DNA of 64,000 nucleotides. Source: JACVRW01 sp963819115. GTDB lineage: Bacteria; Actinomycetota; Thermoleophilia; Solirubrobacterales; Thermoleophilaceae. The first letter of the stretch is position 1. Every line of letters begins with the position of its first letter. The notes under the pieces are model-generated. The model did no database searches and was not told where the DNA came from. It saw only the letters and a program-made list of their open reading frames with translations. The translations under genes and the position numbers were made by a program. The stretch spans positions 558,001-622,000 of the forward strand of contig CAWFUR010000011.1 in assembly GCA_963819115.1 (NCBI GenBank). The letters run 5' to 3'. Shown here in pieces: positions 16,568-25,213 of the stretch.

Positions 16568-18118
16568 ATGAGCGCACCGCCAGGCGAGGGAGGTCCGGGG
16601 GGCAAGCGGCGTCACCGCGGGCTCGTGTGGTCGCTGATCGTGGTCGCGTCGGTGCTGCTGGTGGTCTCGATCACGGCGAACTGGGTTCAGCGTGCGGTGC
16701 TGGACACCGACGAGGTGGTGAACACAAGCGACGAGATTCTCAAGGACAAGGACGTCCAGGAGGAGCTCAGCTTCTACCTGGTCGATCAGCTGTACGCCAA
16801 CGTGGATGTTCGGGGCGCGATCGAGGAGAAGCTGCCGAACAACCTGCAGGCGCTCGCGCTTCCGGTGTCGGCGGCGACCAGGCAGCTCGCTCTGAACGTT
16901 TCCCAGCGGGCGCTGGCCTCACCTCGCGTCCAGGCGCTGGTGTCGCAGTCGATCCGGGCGTCGCACCGCCAGTTCGTCGGGTTGATCGAGGACAAGGGGA
17001 CCTACGTCTCGAAGCACGGCGGGGTGGTGGCGCTCGAGTACGGGAAGGTGATTGCCGACCTGGCCACGCGGCTGGGGGTGGACCCGGCCACGATCTCCAA
17101 CATCCAGGGCGTGGTCCGGGAGACCTCGACGGACCTCAAGCAGCGCCTGACCGCGATCCAGGGCCGGATCAAGACGGCGCGCGCGGACCTGGCCCAGGTC
17201 GAGGCGGGCAGCCTGAGCTCTGAGCAGCGACAGGATCTCGAGACGCTGCAGTCGAACACCGTCGAGCTGCAGGGCAAGGTCACGGGTCTGGAGAAGACGG
17301 TCAAGGCCGCCGCGGGCAAGGCCCCGGCCCCGTTGCAGGACCGCCTGACCAAGCTCGAGGGGCGGCTCGAGGCTCTCGACGGCCGGTTGACCCGTATGTC
17401 GGACCGGACGTCCGCGGTGCTGAAGGATCCGGCGTCGGCGAACGTCGAACGCCTCGACTCCGCGCTGGCCGTGACCCAGGCGCGCGTCACCGACGTGCTG
17501 GCCCGCCAGGCGATCCAGAACCCCGGGCAGCTGGTGGTGCTGAAGTCCGATCAGCTCGACGGGATCCAGACCATTGTGCGGGCCCTGCGCAATCTGGGGT
17601 TCGTGCTGCCGCTGCTGGTGCTCTTCCTGTACCTCGGCGCGATCTACCTGGCCCAGGGGTGGCGACGTGAGGCGCTGATCGCGGCCGGAGGCGGAATTCT
17701 CACCGCCACGCTGCTCGTGCTGATCGTCAGGCGCCTGATGGGCAGCGCGATCGTGGACTCGGTGTCGGGCTCCGACACGGTCAAGCCCGCCATCCAATCG
17801 GTCTACGACATCGTGTCCGGAACGCTGCGCGAACGGGCGCTGTTCGCCCTCGTGATCGGAGTCGCCTTCATCGCCGCCGGCCTGCTGGCAGGACCCGGTC
17901 CCCGCGAGATCGCCGTACGCCGCGCGCTTGCTCCCTACCTCCGCGACCACCCCGCCGCCGTCTACACCGTCGTCGCCGTGCTCTTCCTGCTCTGGCTGAC
18001 CATCATGCCCGGCATCAACAACCTCGGCCAAATCATCGTGCTCCTGCTGCTCGCGGCGCTCGCCGTGGTGGGCATCGAGGTGCTGCGCCGACAGACGGCG
18101 GACGAGTTTCCGCCCTGA
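16568..18118 (+). CDS. Membrane protein with large coiled-coil extracytoplasmic region
   Basis: 516 residues. One N-terminal helix (about 20-42), then about 340 residues of soluble, largely helical sequence, followed by four C-terminal transmembrane helices (about 345-370, 375-395, 425-450, 460-505). Residues 190-310 have strong coiled-coil character (repeated LEGRLEALDGRL-like heptads). I do not recognise a named family. The topology, with an external helical rod between membrane anchors, suggests a structural or sensor role at the envelope (inference). ATG at 16568 is used; upstream in-frame codons are not conserved-looking. The DUF6325-like gene follows 11 bases later. Confidence 0.7.
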   Translation: MSAPPGEGGPGGKRRHRGLVWSLIVVASVLLVVSITANWVQRAVLDTDEVVNTSDEILKDKDVQEELSFYLVDQLYANVDVRGAIEEKLPNNLQALALPVSAATRQLALNVSQRALASPRVQALVSQSIRASHRQFVGLIEDKGTYVSKHGGVVALEYGKVIADLATRLGVDPATISNIQGVVRETSTDLKQRLTAIQGRIKTARADLAQVEAGSLSSEQRQDLETLQSNTVELQGKVTGLEKTVKAAAGKAPAPLQDRLTKLEGRLEALDGRLTRMSDRTSAVLKDPASANVERLDSALAVTQARVTDVLARQAIQNPGQLVVLKSDQLDGIQTIVRALRNLGFVLPLLVLFLYLGAIYLAQGWRREALIAAGGGILTATLLVLIVRRLMGSAIVDSVSGSDTVKPAIQSVYDIVSGTLRERALFALVIGVAFIAAGLLAGPGPREIAVRRALAPYLRDHPAAVYTVVAVLFLLWLTIMPGINNLGQIIVLLLLAALAVVGIEVLRRQTADEFPP

Positions 18119-18129
18119 TCGACCCTCAG

Positions 18130-18594
18130 GTGACGCTCCCCTCGAGGCAACTGCTCGTATTTCGTTTCGGTGCGGATGCCACGTTCGAGGGTCAGCTGGT
18201 CGGGGCGCTCGAGCGGCTGGAGAGCGGCGGCGCCCTGCGGGTCCTTGAGGTGTTGTTTGTCGCGGCCGGCGAGGCCACGGGAGATCCGGTGGCGATCAAC
18301 CTGCAGGGCGGCACCGGCCTCACCGGGAAGCTGCTCGATTTCCGGCTGGACCCGGCCGCGCGAAGCAGGGCGGCGGACCGGGCTCTCGGAGGGGACGAGG
18401 CCGAGGTGCTGCGCGACCTCGGCACGGCCCTGGAGCCCGGTACCGCGCTGGCGGCAGTGCTCGTGGAGCACCTCTGGGCGCGAACGCTGGATGATGCCGT
18501 TTCGCGGGTCGGCGGCAGGCCGCTGACGAGCGAGTTCGTGGAGGCGGGGGCGCTGTCCGAGCTTCCGCCGGACCTGCTGCGAAATCTCCTATGA
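18130..18594 (+). CDS. DUF6325-like small protein
   Basis: 154 residues, soluble. It shares a layout with the protein at 24753-25211: an N-terminal strand ending in a short F-x-G segment, a central L-E-S-G-x-x-R-V-L-E-V element, and a C-terminal block LEPGTALAAVLVEHLWA that parallels MEPGSTAGVLIWENLWA in the other. I infer distant paralogy. The function is unknown. GTG start at 18130, 11 bases after the membrane-protein gene, so probably the second gene of that unit. The TGA overlaps the TAG of the convergent phosphatase gene by 6 bases. Confidence 0.6.
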   Translation: MTLPSRQLLVFRFGADATFEGQLVGALERLESGGALRVLEVLFVAAGEATGDPVAINLQGGTGLTGKLLDFRLDPAARSRAADRALGGDEAEVLRDLGTALEPGTALAAVLVEHLWARTLDDAVSRVGGRPLTSEFVEAGALSELPPDLLRNLL

Positions 18595-20607
18595 GGCGCT
18601 GAGCGCCTCGGCCCCCCCGGCAGCCGGGTCCCCCTGGAGCCTCTGCCGCCAGCCCGCCAGGATGCCGTGGACGCTCGCGGCGCCGAGGATGGGCCCCGTC
18701 GGGGCCTCGAGGTGCGACGGGTAGAGGATGAACGGGCGCGTCTGGACGCCGCCGAGCCCGCCGTGGAAGCAGATCAGCTCCTCGAAGGCGCAGCCCTCTT
18801 CGAGCTCGGGGTCGTAGAAGCTTCCCACCATGATGTCGGCGACGTGCTCGAAGCCGTCGGTGCGCAGCAGATGCTGCGGAGCGGTGGGCGAGAACGGCGC
18901 CAGCGGGTCCTCCCCCTCGACGCGGCCATCCGCGAGGTAGTGCGCGCCGCGGGCCCCGAGCGCAACCGGCCCATGCTCTGACGAGCGGACGAGCAGCCAG
19001 CCGATGTGGGGGTGCTCGCGGAGAGCGGGCACGAGCTTCGGGTGCCGCGACTCGATCTCCTCGAGGGTCAGCCGGCGGCGCTCCTCCATCAGGTACACGA
19101 GCCCGAGGTTGCCCGAGCCGAGCACCACCACGTCGCGGTCGGAGACATCGTTCTTGGGCCGCTTTGCCTTCGTTCCCGTCGCCTCGCTGACCGCATGGCC
19201 GACCATCGAACTCTGCTCGTCCCCGTCGGCGATTCCGGACACGCTGCCTCGTGTGAGGGAGCGCTCGACGAGCTCGTCGAGGCCGTATCCGTTGCGCTGC
19301 TTGAAGGTTGCGCCCTGCGTCTGCCCGTGGTCGGAGAGGACCACGATCTCGTACGGCCGCGGGGCGTAGCGGCGCGCACGCTCGATCTGCGCGAACTGGT
19401 GGTCCAGCTTGCGCAGGGCCTCGAGCGTGTCGGCCCGCTCGAGGCCCGAGTGGTGCGCCACCTCGTCGTAGCCCGAGAACGTCGCGTAAAGAGCGGGTCG
19501 CCCGCGCATCATGTCGGTGAGCACGCCGGACACGATCAGATCGCGCACGAATACGCACAGCGCCGCCCTCATCAGGGGGTAGATGCCGCCCCGGTGGCCG
19601 CGCGGTCGCACGTCATGGCGGATGGCGGAAAGGGCCGCGTTCCACTCGAGCACGATCTCCCACAGGAACAGCACGAGGGTGCGCGTCACGTTGTCGCCGT
19701 TGGCCAGGAAGGCCCGGTAGCCCGGGTTGGACCTCTTCTCCGCCTCCATCCGGCTGACGGTGAGGATCACGTCCTCCGCCTCGCCGGAGAGAAGGTTTCC
19801 GCGGCTCGCGCCGCCATCGACGAGAAGGCCGACGCCCGTGGCGAGGCGCCGCTCGATCTCGGCGCAGTCCGGTGGCGCCGAGCACGTCATCAGCGTCGCG
19901 GTCTCCTTCTCCACCCAGCGGAAGGCCGAGATGTCGTCGTTCGATCCCAGCAGGATTCCCGCCTGACTTGCACCCGTCTGTGAGGAGAGGTCGGTCTCCC
20001 ACTCGGTCAGCCGATGCGTGCCGTCCGCCATCCAGCGGGCCATGGTGGGAGCGTTCCCGTCACGCATGGCCCGGCGCAGCACGGGCCCCGCGAGCCCATC
20101 GATCTCGAGGAAGAGGATCCCGGGGACGTCGGTGTCGGCAATGATCCCCTGCCGGCGCGCGATCCGTTTCGCAAGGTGAACCGAGTAGGTGTCGTCCGAG
20201 CCGGCGAGGACCGCGAGCACGACGCTCACGGCGGCAACCACGAGCGCGGCGAGGAACGCCCAGCCGAAGCTGTCCACGGTGAGTATTCCGTTGGTCAGGT
20301 CGTCAGCCCAGACGAGAATGGCGGCGTCGGCGAGCAGCACCAGGAGGAAGCCGGTCAGAAGCGTGAGGGGCAGGCGTAGCGCGGCAAGGACGGGGGGGAC
20401 GATCGCGTTCAGCGCCGCGACGATCGCCGCGACGAGCAGCGCACCCCAGAAGTTCTCGATGCTGACACCGGGCAGGATCCCGGCCGCCACCATCACCGCG
20501 ATGCCCGTGGCGAGCCAGGAGACGGCGAGCGGGAGCGCCCGGAAACGGGGACGCTCGGGTTGCCAGGCCGTGGATTGGCCGTATGTCTGCTCGGAGTCGC
20601 CGGGCAT
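18589..20607 (-). CDS. Membrane-anchored alkaline phosphatase superfamily protein
   Basis: 672 residues. The first 135 residues hold four transmembrane helices resembling the phage-holin-4-like membrane domain. The rest has the alkaline phosphatase/phosphodiesterase fold: ILFLEIDGLAGPVL (first metal Asp), SSQTGASQAGILLG (nucleophile region), FSGYDEVAHHSG and VVLSDHGQTQG (metal ligands). It probably hydrolyses a phosphomonoester or phosphodiester; the substrate is unknown. Which side of the membrane the catalytic domain faces cannot be decided. The start at 20607 has a strong GAGGAGGAAAACTG ribosome site. It lies downstream of the receiver-only gene on the same strand (gap 83 bases). Confidence 0.85.
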   Translation of the reverse strand: MPGDSEQTYGQSTAWQPERPRFRALPLAVSWLATGIAVMVAAGILPGVSIENFWGALLVAAIVAALNAIVPPVLAALRLPLTLLTGFLLVLLADAAILVWADDLTNGILTVDSFGWAFLAALVVAAVSVVLAVLAGSDDTYSVHLAKRIARRQGIIADTDVPGILFLEIDGLAGPVLRRAMRDGNAPTMARWMADGTHRLTEWETDLSSQTGASQAGILLGSNDDISAFRWVEKETATLMTCSAPPDCAEIERRLATGVGLLVDGGASRGNLLSGEAEDVILTVSRMEAEKRSNPGYRAFLANGDNVTRTLVLFLWEIVLEWNAALSAIRHDVRPRGHRGGIYPLMRAALCVFVRDLIVSGVLTDMMRGRPALYATFSGYDEVAHHSGLERADTLEALRKLDHQFAQIERARRYAPRPYEIVVLSDHGQTQGATFKQRNGYGLDELVERSLTRGSVSGIADGDEQSSMVGHAVSEATGTKAKRPKNDVSDRDVVVLGSGNLGLVYLMEERRRLTLEEIESRHPKLVPALREHPHIGWLLVRSSEHGPVALGARGAHYLADGRVEGEDPLAPFSPTAPQHLLRTDGFEHVADIMVGSFYDPELEEGCAFEELICFHGGLGGVQTRPFILYPSHLEAPTGPILGAASVHGILAGWRQRLQGDPAAGGAEALSAS

Positions 20608-20690
20608 CAGTTTTCCTCCTCGGTGGGTTGCCGCCGCATGATGATCATCCCTGTGGCGGGCATCGAGGTGCCGCGCCGACCCTCAGGAGG

Positions 20691-21104
20691 TCAGTCGCGA
20701 GACGACGCGGTGAGGCGGGTGGCCCGGCTTGGCGTCTCGCCGTCGCCGTACTTGGCCCAAAGGTCCGACAGCAGGGCCGGACTCAGGTCGCGCTTGTCCA
20801 GGAGCGCCACGGCGCCGCAGTCGGCGACCGTCGACGGCAGCTGGGCCGGCTCCTTTACGGAGATCAGGATCACCGTGGGGCGCGGGTATACGGAGGTGAT
20901 GCGGCGGGCGGTCTCGATTCCGTCGATGCCGCCCATGGTCACGTCGAGCAGCACCAGGCCGGGGTCGAGACCCCTCAGCGTCTCGAGCGCTTCCTCGCCC
21001 GAGGACGCCTCTCCCACCGTGACGAATCCCGGCGTGGCTGCTATCACGTCCCGCGCGGTACGGCGGAAAAGCTCGCTGTCGTCGACTATCAGGACGCCGA
21101 CCAC
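20691..21104 (-). CDS. Receiver-only response regulator
   Basis: 137 residues, a single CheY-like receiver with no output domain: acidic pair in VLIVDDSELF, phospho-acceptor Asp54 in VLLDVTMGG, conserved Lys104 in LLDKRDLS. GTG at 21104 is chosen over TTG at 21116 because GGAGG (21110-21114, reverse strand) sits exactly 5 bases upstream and would be inside the coding region with the TTG start. It could take phosphate from the kinase at 12963 or act as a phosphate sink for the NarL-type regulator encoded divergently at 21288 (inference). Confidence 0.85.
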   Translation of the reverse strand: MVGVLIVDDSELFRRTARDVIAATPGFVTVGEASSGEEALETLRGLDPGLVLLDVTMGGIDGIETARRITSVYPRPTVILISVKEPAQLPSTVADCGAVALLDKRDLSPALLSDLWAKYGDGETPSRATRLTASSRD

Positions 21105-21275
21105 TGATGCCTCCAAACGGCAAATCGAGACCCGTCAGATCGGGCTTCTGACCAGGTTCCCAGCCGGGCTCGCCGGTCACAATGGGGCCAACCGGTGTGG
21201 GACCGGGTGTGGGCACCTCCTGATACGCGGGTGAGAGCCTTCACCCCGCGCTGGGAATCCGGGGCGCCGCACGGA

Positions 21276-21281
21276 TATGTT
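21276..21281 (+). promoter_or_regulatory. Putative -10 box, leaderless start of the NarL-type regulator
   Basis: TATGTT lies exactly 6 bases before the GTG at 21288 and no Shine-Dalgarno sequence is present, the layout of a leaderless actinobacterial transcript. Confidence 0.45.
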
Positions 21282-21287
21282 CTAGCC

Positions 21288-21968
21288 GTGAGCATCAAGG
21301 TGGCCCTCGCCGAGGACAGTCTCATCGTCAGGGAGGGCATTCAGCAGCTGCTGGCCAGCGAGCCCGACATCGAGGTCGTGGCGGCGTGCGAGGACCTCGA
21401 TTCGCTGCTCGAGGCTGTGGAGGCCACGCGGCCCGACGTGGTGGTCACGGACATACGCATGCCGCCGACAGGTACCGATGAGGGCATTCGGCTCGCGGCC
21501 ATATTGAGGGACACCTACCCCGATACCGGCGTTCTAGTCCTCAGCCAGTACGCGCAGCCGAGCTACGCCCTGGCCCTGCTGGACTCGGGCTCCGACGGCC
21601 GTGCCTACCTGCTCAAGCAACGCGTGCACGACCGGGCCGAGCTCGTGTGGGCCATCAGGTCCGTGGCGTCCGGAGGTTCGGTGATCGACCCCAAGATCGT
21701 GGAGGGGCTCGTGGCCGCCAAGGCGCGGACGGAGCGGTCGCCGCTCACAGACCTCACTCCCCGCGAGCGCGAGGTGCTCGCCGAGATTGCCGCGGGCAAG
21801 AGCAACACCTCCATCGCCGAGTCGCTGGTGCTCACCAAGCGCGCGGTGGAGAAGCACATCAACTCGATCTTCCTGAAGCTGAACCTGTCCGATGCGGAGG
21901 ACGTGAGCAAGCGGGTGAAGGCGACGCTGGTGTTTCTCGCCGAGGACGAGCTCGAGGCGGAGGTGTAG
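21288..21968 (+). CDS. NarL/FixJ family response regulator
   Basis: 226 residues. Receiver domain with ALAEDSLIVREG, Asp55 in VVVTDIRMPPT and Lys110 in YLLKQRV, then a LuxR-type HTH (about 154-215) with LTPREREVLAEIAAGKSNTSIAESL. The class is phosphorylated by HisKA_3 kinases such as the one at 12963. GTG at 21288 is chosen because the receiver fold begins at once and a TATGTT box lies 6 bases upstream; the frame is open to 21195 without conserved sequence. It is divergent from the receiver-only protein gene. Confidence 0.92.
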   Translation: MSIKVALAEDSLIVREGIQQLLASEPDIEVVAACEDLDSLLEAVEATRPDVVVTDIRMPPTGTDEGIRLAAILRDTYPDTGVLVLSQYAQPSYALALLDSGSDGRAYLLKQRVHDRAELVWAIRSVASGGSVIDPKIVEGLVAAKARTERSPLTDLTPREREVLAEIAAGKSNTSIAESLVLTKRAVEKHINSIFLKLNLSDAEDVSKRVKATLVFLAEDELEAEV

Positions 21969-21987
21969 GCATCCGAGTGGGCGCCCA

Positions 21988-21993
21988 TAGACT
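21988..21993 (+). promoter_or_regulatory. Putative -10 box, leaderless start of the DUF202 gene
   Basis: TAGACT is followed by 6 bases and then the ATG at 22000; no ribosome-binding sequence is seen. Confidence 0.45.
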
Positions 21994-21999
21994 CCGCGC

Positions 22000-22392
22000 A
22001 TGGGCCAGCCTGATCCGGTAATCCAGCCGGATTCGCCCCCGCCGACGGCCGCGCAGGTCGACGTGTGGCAGCGGACCTCCATGGCGGCCGAGCGCACCTG
22101 GTTGGCGTGGTGGCGGACCGCACTGGCCGCGACCGCCGGCGCGCTTGCCGTCGGGCGCTTCGCCCCGGAGCTGCTCGACGTGGCGCCCTGGCCGTACGTG
22201 GCGCTGGGGTGCGGGTACGCGGCGCTGGCCGTCGCCCTGCTGGTGTTCGGCGCCTACCGCCAACGCGAGCTTGAACGCGCGATCCTCGACGGCGTGCACT
22301 CGCCGCTGGCGTTCCGGCTGGTGGCTGCCTTCACGATCGGCGGGGTGCTGCTCGTGGCGTTCACCGTCGTGCTCGTCGGCGCGCAGATCTAG
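22000..22392 (+). CDS. DUF202 family membrane protein
   Basis: 130 residues. The DUF202 signature is at the start of the domain: AAERTWLAWWRTALA (about 28-42), followed by three transmembrane helices (about 40-55, 66-85, 107-128) with QRELERAI in the loop. Function is unknown; related domains occur in VTC polyphosphate polymerase proteins and YidH. The start is supported by a TAGACT box 6 bases upstream. The stop lies 1 base from the end of the convergent antiporter gene. Confidence 0.85.
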   Translation: MGQPDPVIQPDSPPPTAAQVDVWQRTSMAAERTWLAWWRTALAATAGALAVGRFAPELLDVAPWPYVALGCGYAALAVALLVFGAYRQRELERAILDGVHSPLAFRLVAAFTIGGVLLVAFTVVLVGAQI

Positions 22393-22393
22393 C

Positions 22394-24157
22394 TCACGCG
22401 TCCGGCGCGTTCGTCAGCCAGATCACGGTGTCGCCATCGCGCGGCTCCAGCGGACGGCCCGGCGTGGCCACCCGGAGCGCTCCGCCCTTCGTCACGGAGA
22501 ACAGCGGACTGTGCGCCATACCGCCGGAGTGAGCCTCCTGGACCAAACGTTCTCCCGCGGTGAGCCGCTGGCTGAATGCGTCGAGTGTCAGGGCCTCGCT
22601 CCCGAAGAGCGGAGCCTCGTTGACCGGTGGCAGCAGATCGGTGCGCCCGGGGGTGGGCGCGAGGCGATGAACGCTGTCATGACCCAACTCGTCGCGCAAA
22701 TCGGCGGCGGCCAGGGCGTTGAAATCATCGCTCCCGGTCAGCACCAGGGCGTGTGTGACCTCCTCGAGCTCGGCCTCACGGTTCACCGCATCCACGATCA
22801 GACGGCCGTGGTCAGCGTCGAGGCCCGTCGCCCGCGCGGCCTGCTGTTCGTCCGGCCGGCCCGTCCATAGCCTCACCCGGAGCCCGGCGCGGGACAGCGC
22901 TTCGCCGACCTCGCGCGCGAGCGCGTGACCTCCGATCACCAGCACCGTGGTGCCCTGCGCACCGGCGACCCCAAGCGCACGGGCAACCGGCTGGGCGCTG
23001 AGGCCGTAGAGGCACACGGTCGCGAAGATGACGAGGAAGGTGATCGGCAGGATCTTGTCGGCTCCCCGGACACCCGCCTGTGCGAGCTCGAGCCCGAAGG
23101 CCGACGCCGTGGCGCCGGCCACGATGCCGCGCGGCGCCATCCAGGCGACGAATCCGCGCTCACGCAGCGACAGTGAGGACCCTGCGGTCGCAAGCGCCAC
23201 CGCGAGCGGCCGGAGAATCAGAACCATCACGGCGACCACACCCAGAGCCGGTGCCAGGACTCCGCTGACCTCCGACGGGCTCACCGAAGCGGCGATGAGG
23301 ATGAACAGCGCGCCGATCAGCAACTGGACCAGCGTTCCCTGGAACTGGAGCGTCCCCTTGACGTCGATCCGGCGCTGGTTGGCCAGCGACATCCCCATAA
23401 GAGTGGTGGCGAGGAACCCGGCATCCTCACGCAGGAGGTCCGCGCACACGAGCCCCGCGATCACGACCATCAGCGTGGCCGGAGCGGCCTGACGCGGTGC
23501 ACCGCGTTGCACGGCCGGGAGGAGCAGGTGCAGCAGCAGGGCGCCCGCGCCGCCCACCAGTGCGCCCACCCCAAGGCTCAGCAGCAGGTTTCCGTGAACG
23601 CCCGGCGAGCCGGCCTGCACCCCGTGGAACACGAGGACCCCCAGGAGCGCCCCGATCGGATCGACCAATGTTCCCTCCCAGGCCAAGGTCGAGCGCACCA
23701 TCCGGGTGGGACGTACGAACGCCAGGAGGGGAAGCACGACCGTCGGCCCGGACACGACCAGGATGGCACCCAACATCAGAGGCACGCCGCTGCCGAGTCC
23801 GTCGAACAACAAGGCACTCGCCGCGGCCACGCCCGCCCAGGTGACCAGGACCCCGATGACCACCAGGCGCACCACCACTCCGCGAAGCGAGGCATGTAGG
23901 TCACCGAACGAAAGCCGAAGCCCGGCTTCGAAGAGGATCACGCCCACGGCCACCGACACGAACGGCTGGTAGAGCGCGCCGAGCAGCACGTCCGGGTGGA
24001 CATCCGTCGTGGCGATCCCGGCCACGAAGCCGGCGGGTAGGAGCAGCACGATCGCGGGCAGCCGCAACCGGCCCGCCACCAGTTGCGAGCCAACCGCCAG
24101 GACGACCACCAGGCCGAGCCCCGTGAGCAGGTCATTGGTGGAAGCGGCGTTCGCCAC
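22394..24157 (-). CDS. Cation:proton antiporter with C-terminal nucleotide-binding domain
   Basis: 587 residues. Twelve or so transmembrane helices (residues 8-390) of the CPA1/NhaP type, with the family segments ILFEAGLRLSFGDL and VGALVGGAGALLL, and an alternating helix pattern typical of Na+(K+)/H+ antiporters. A TrkA-N-like Rossmann domain starts at about 393 (TTVLVIGGHALAREVGEAL), followed by a TrkA-C-like end, so activity is probably gated by NAD(H) or another nucleotide. Location is the cytoplasmic membrane; the role would be pH and salt homeostasis. GTG start at 24157. The divergent gap to 24292 (134 bases) shows no further feature. Confidence 0.88.
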   Translation of the reverse strand: MANAASTNDLLTGLGLVVVLAVGSQLVAGRLRLPAIVLLLPAGFVAGIATTDVHPDVLLGALYQPFVSVAVGVILFEAGLRLSFGDLHASLRGVVVRLVVIGVLVTWAGVAAASALLFDGLGSGVPLMLGAILVVSGPTVVLPLLAFVRPTRMVRSTLAWEGTLVDPIGALLGVLVFHGVQAGSPGVHGNLLLSLGVGALVGGAGALLLHLLLPAVQRGAPRQAAPATLMVVIAGLVCADLLREDAGFLATTLMGMSLANQRRIDVKGTLQFQGTLVQLLIGALFILIAASVSPSEVSGVLAPALGVVAVMVLILRPLAVALATAGSSLSLRERGFVAWMAPRGIVAGATASAFGLELAQAGVRGADKILPITFLVIFATVCLYGLSAQPVARALGVAGAQGTTVLVIGGHALAREVGEALSRAGLRVRLWTGRPDEQQAARATGLDADHGRLIVDAVNREAELEEVTHALVLTGSDDFNALAAADLRDELGHDSVHRLAPTPGRTDLLPPVNEAPLFGSEALTLDAFSQRLTAGERLVQEAHSGGMAHSPLFSVTKGGALRVATPGRPLEPRDGDTVIWLTNAPDA

Positions 24158-24291
24158 GCGCTACGCGATCATCACAGCCGCCCGGAGAGGAGGACTCATC
24201 ACATCCGGGTGAAGAAACTCGCGTTCCTGGCTGGCATCGTGCGGTTTCGGCGCCTCATGCGCCCGCACCCCCAACGGAAGGGACGGACCCA

Positions 24292-24756
24292 ATGGCAGAC
24301 CGGCAACTCATACTCGCTCTGTTTCCCGATGAGCCCGCCGCCGACGCCGCCGCAGGGTCGCTGAAGAGCTCCGGCATCGCCGACGGGGACGCCATCGGCA
24401 TCCTGGCCCTCGATTCCGACGGCAAGCTCAAGCAGGACAAGGTGGGCGCCCACAGCACCGGCAAGGGCGCCGCGATCGGCGGCGTGATCGGCGTCGTCAC
24501 CGCGGCCTTCCTGGGCCCGGCGGTCCTGGGCGGCATGGTGGTGGGCGCGCTCCACCACAAGAACCTGGGGTTGAGCGATGCCGATAAGGCGCGCCTCACC
24601 GCGGAGCTGAACGCCGGCAAGGCGGCGGTCGGTGTGATGGCCCCGGTGGACACCGCGCCCGCGGTCTCCAATCGCCTGGCCCAGCTCGGCGGCACACCCG
24701 AGCATTTCGACCTCTCCGACGAGGCACTCGAGGCCGCGGAGGCGACTGGCACATGA
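24292..24756 (+). CDS. DUF1269-like protein with Gly-rich membrane hairpin
   Basis: 154 residues. N-terminal ferredoxin-like half (RQLILALFPDEPAADAAAGSL), a central glycine-rich hydrophobic hairpin (about 62-85, GKGAAIGGVIGVVTAAFLG) and a C-terminal helical part. This is the organisation of DUF1269-type proteins, which are often linked with stress clusters; no function is established. The ATG at 24292 opens a three-gene unit: its TGA overlaps the ATG of the DUF6325 gene (ATGA) and a 54-codon gene follows. Confidence 0.75.
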   Translation: MADRQLILALFPDEPAADAAAGSLKSSGIADGDAIGILALDSDGKLKQDKVGAHSTGKGAAIGGVIGVVTAAFLGPAVLGGMVVGALHHKNLGLSDADKARLTAELNAGKAAVGVMAPVDTAPAVSNRLAQLGGTPEHFDLSDEALEAAEATGT

Positions 24757-25211
24757 CAGACACACCTCTGGACGAGCTTGGTCCCGTCGACTATCTGGTC
24801 GTCGAGTTCCCGGCGGGCGCCAGCAACTTCACCGGCGAGATGGCTTCGGAGCTGCTCGCGCTGGTGGACTCCGGAACCATCCGTGTGATCGACATCATCA
24901 TCCTCACCAAGGACGAGGACGGCGCGATCGAGGCCATGGAGCTTTCCGACATCGAGGAGCTCGGACCGCTGCAGGCGGTGGAGGCCCAGCTCGCCGAGCT
25001 GCTGGCGGCGGACGACGTGGAGCACCTCGCCGCCGCGATGGAGCCGGGAAGCACAGCCGGAGTGCTCATCTGGGAGAACCTGTGGGCCGCGGGGTTCGCG
25101 TCCGCGGCGCGCCGTTCGGGCGGCCAGCTCATCGCCAACGGGCGCATCCCCATTCAGGCAATCATCGCCTCGATCGAGGCGGACGAAGCAGTCGCGACCG
25201 GAGGAGACTGA
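24753..25211 (+). CDS. DUF6325 family protein
   Basis: 152 residues, acidic and soluble. Recognised by its opening LDELGPVDYLVVEFP, the central GTIRVIDIIILTKDEDG and the block GVLIWENLWAAGFASA. Function is unknown. It overlaps the preceding DUF1269-like gene by 4 bases and is followed after 2 bases by the basic 54-residue protein; an acidic and a basic product made from one transcript may bind each other (inference). The gene at 18130 looks like a distant paralogue. Confidence 0.8.
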   Translation: MTDTPLDELGPVDYLVVEFPAGASNFTGEMASELLALVDSGTIRVIDIIILTKDEDGAIEAMELSDIEELGPLQAVEAQLAELLAADDVEHLAAAMEPGSTAGVLIWENLWAAGFASAARRSGGQLIANGRIPIQAIIASIEADEAVATGGD

Positions 25212-25213
25212 GC

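Noticed and set aside
24570..24590. GCCGATAAGG, a sigma-28-like -10 match
   Set aside because: Lies inside the coding sequence of the DUF1269-like gene, with no gene start downstream.
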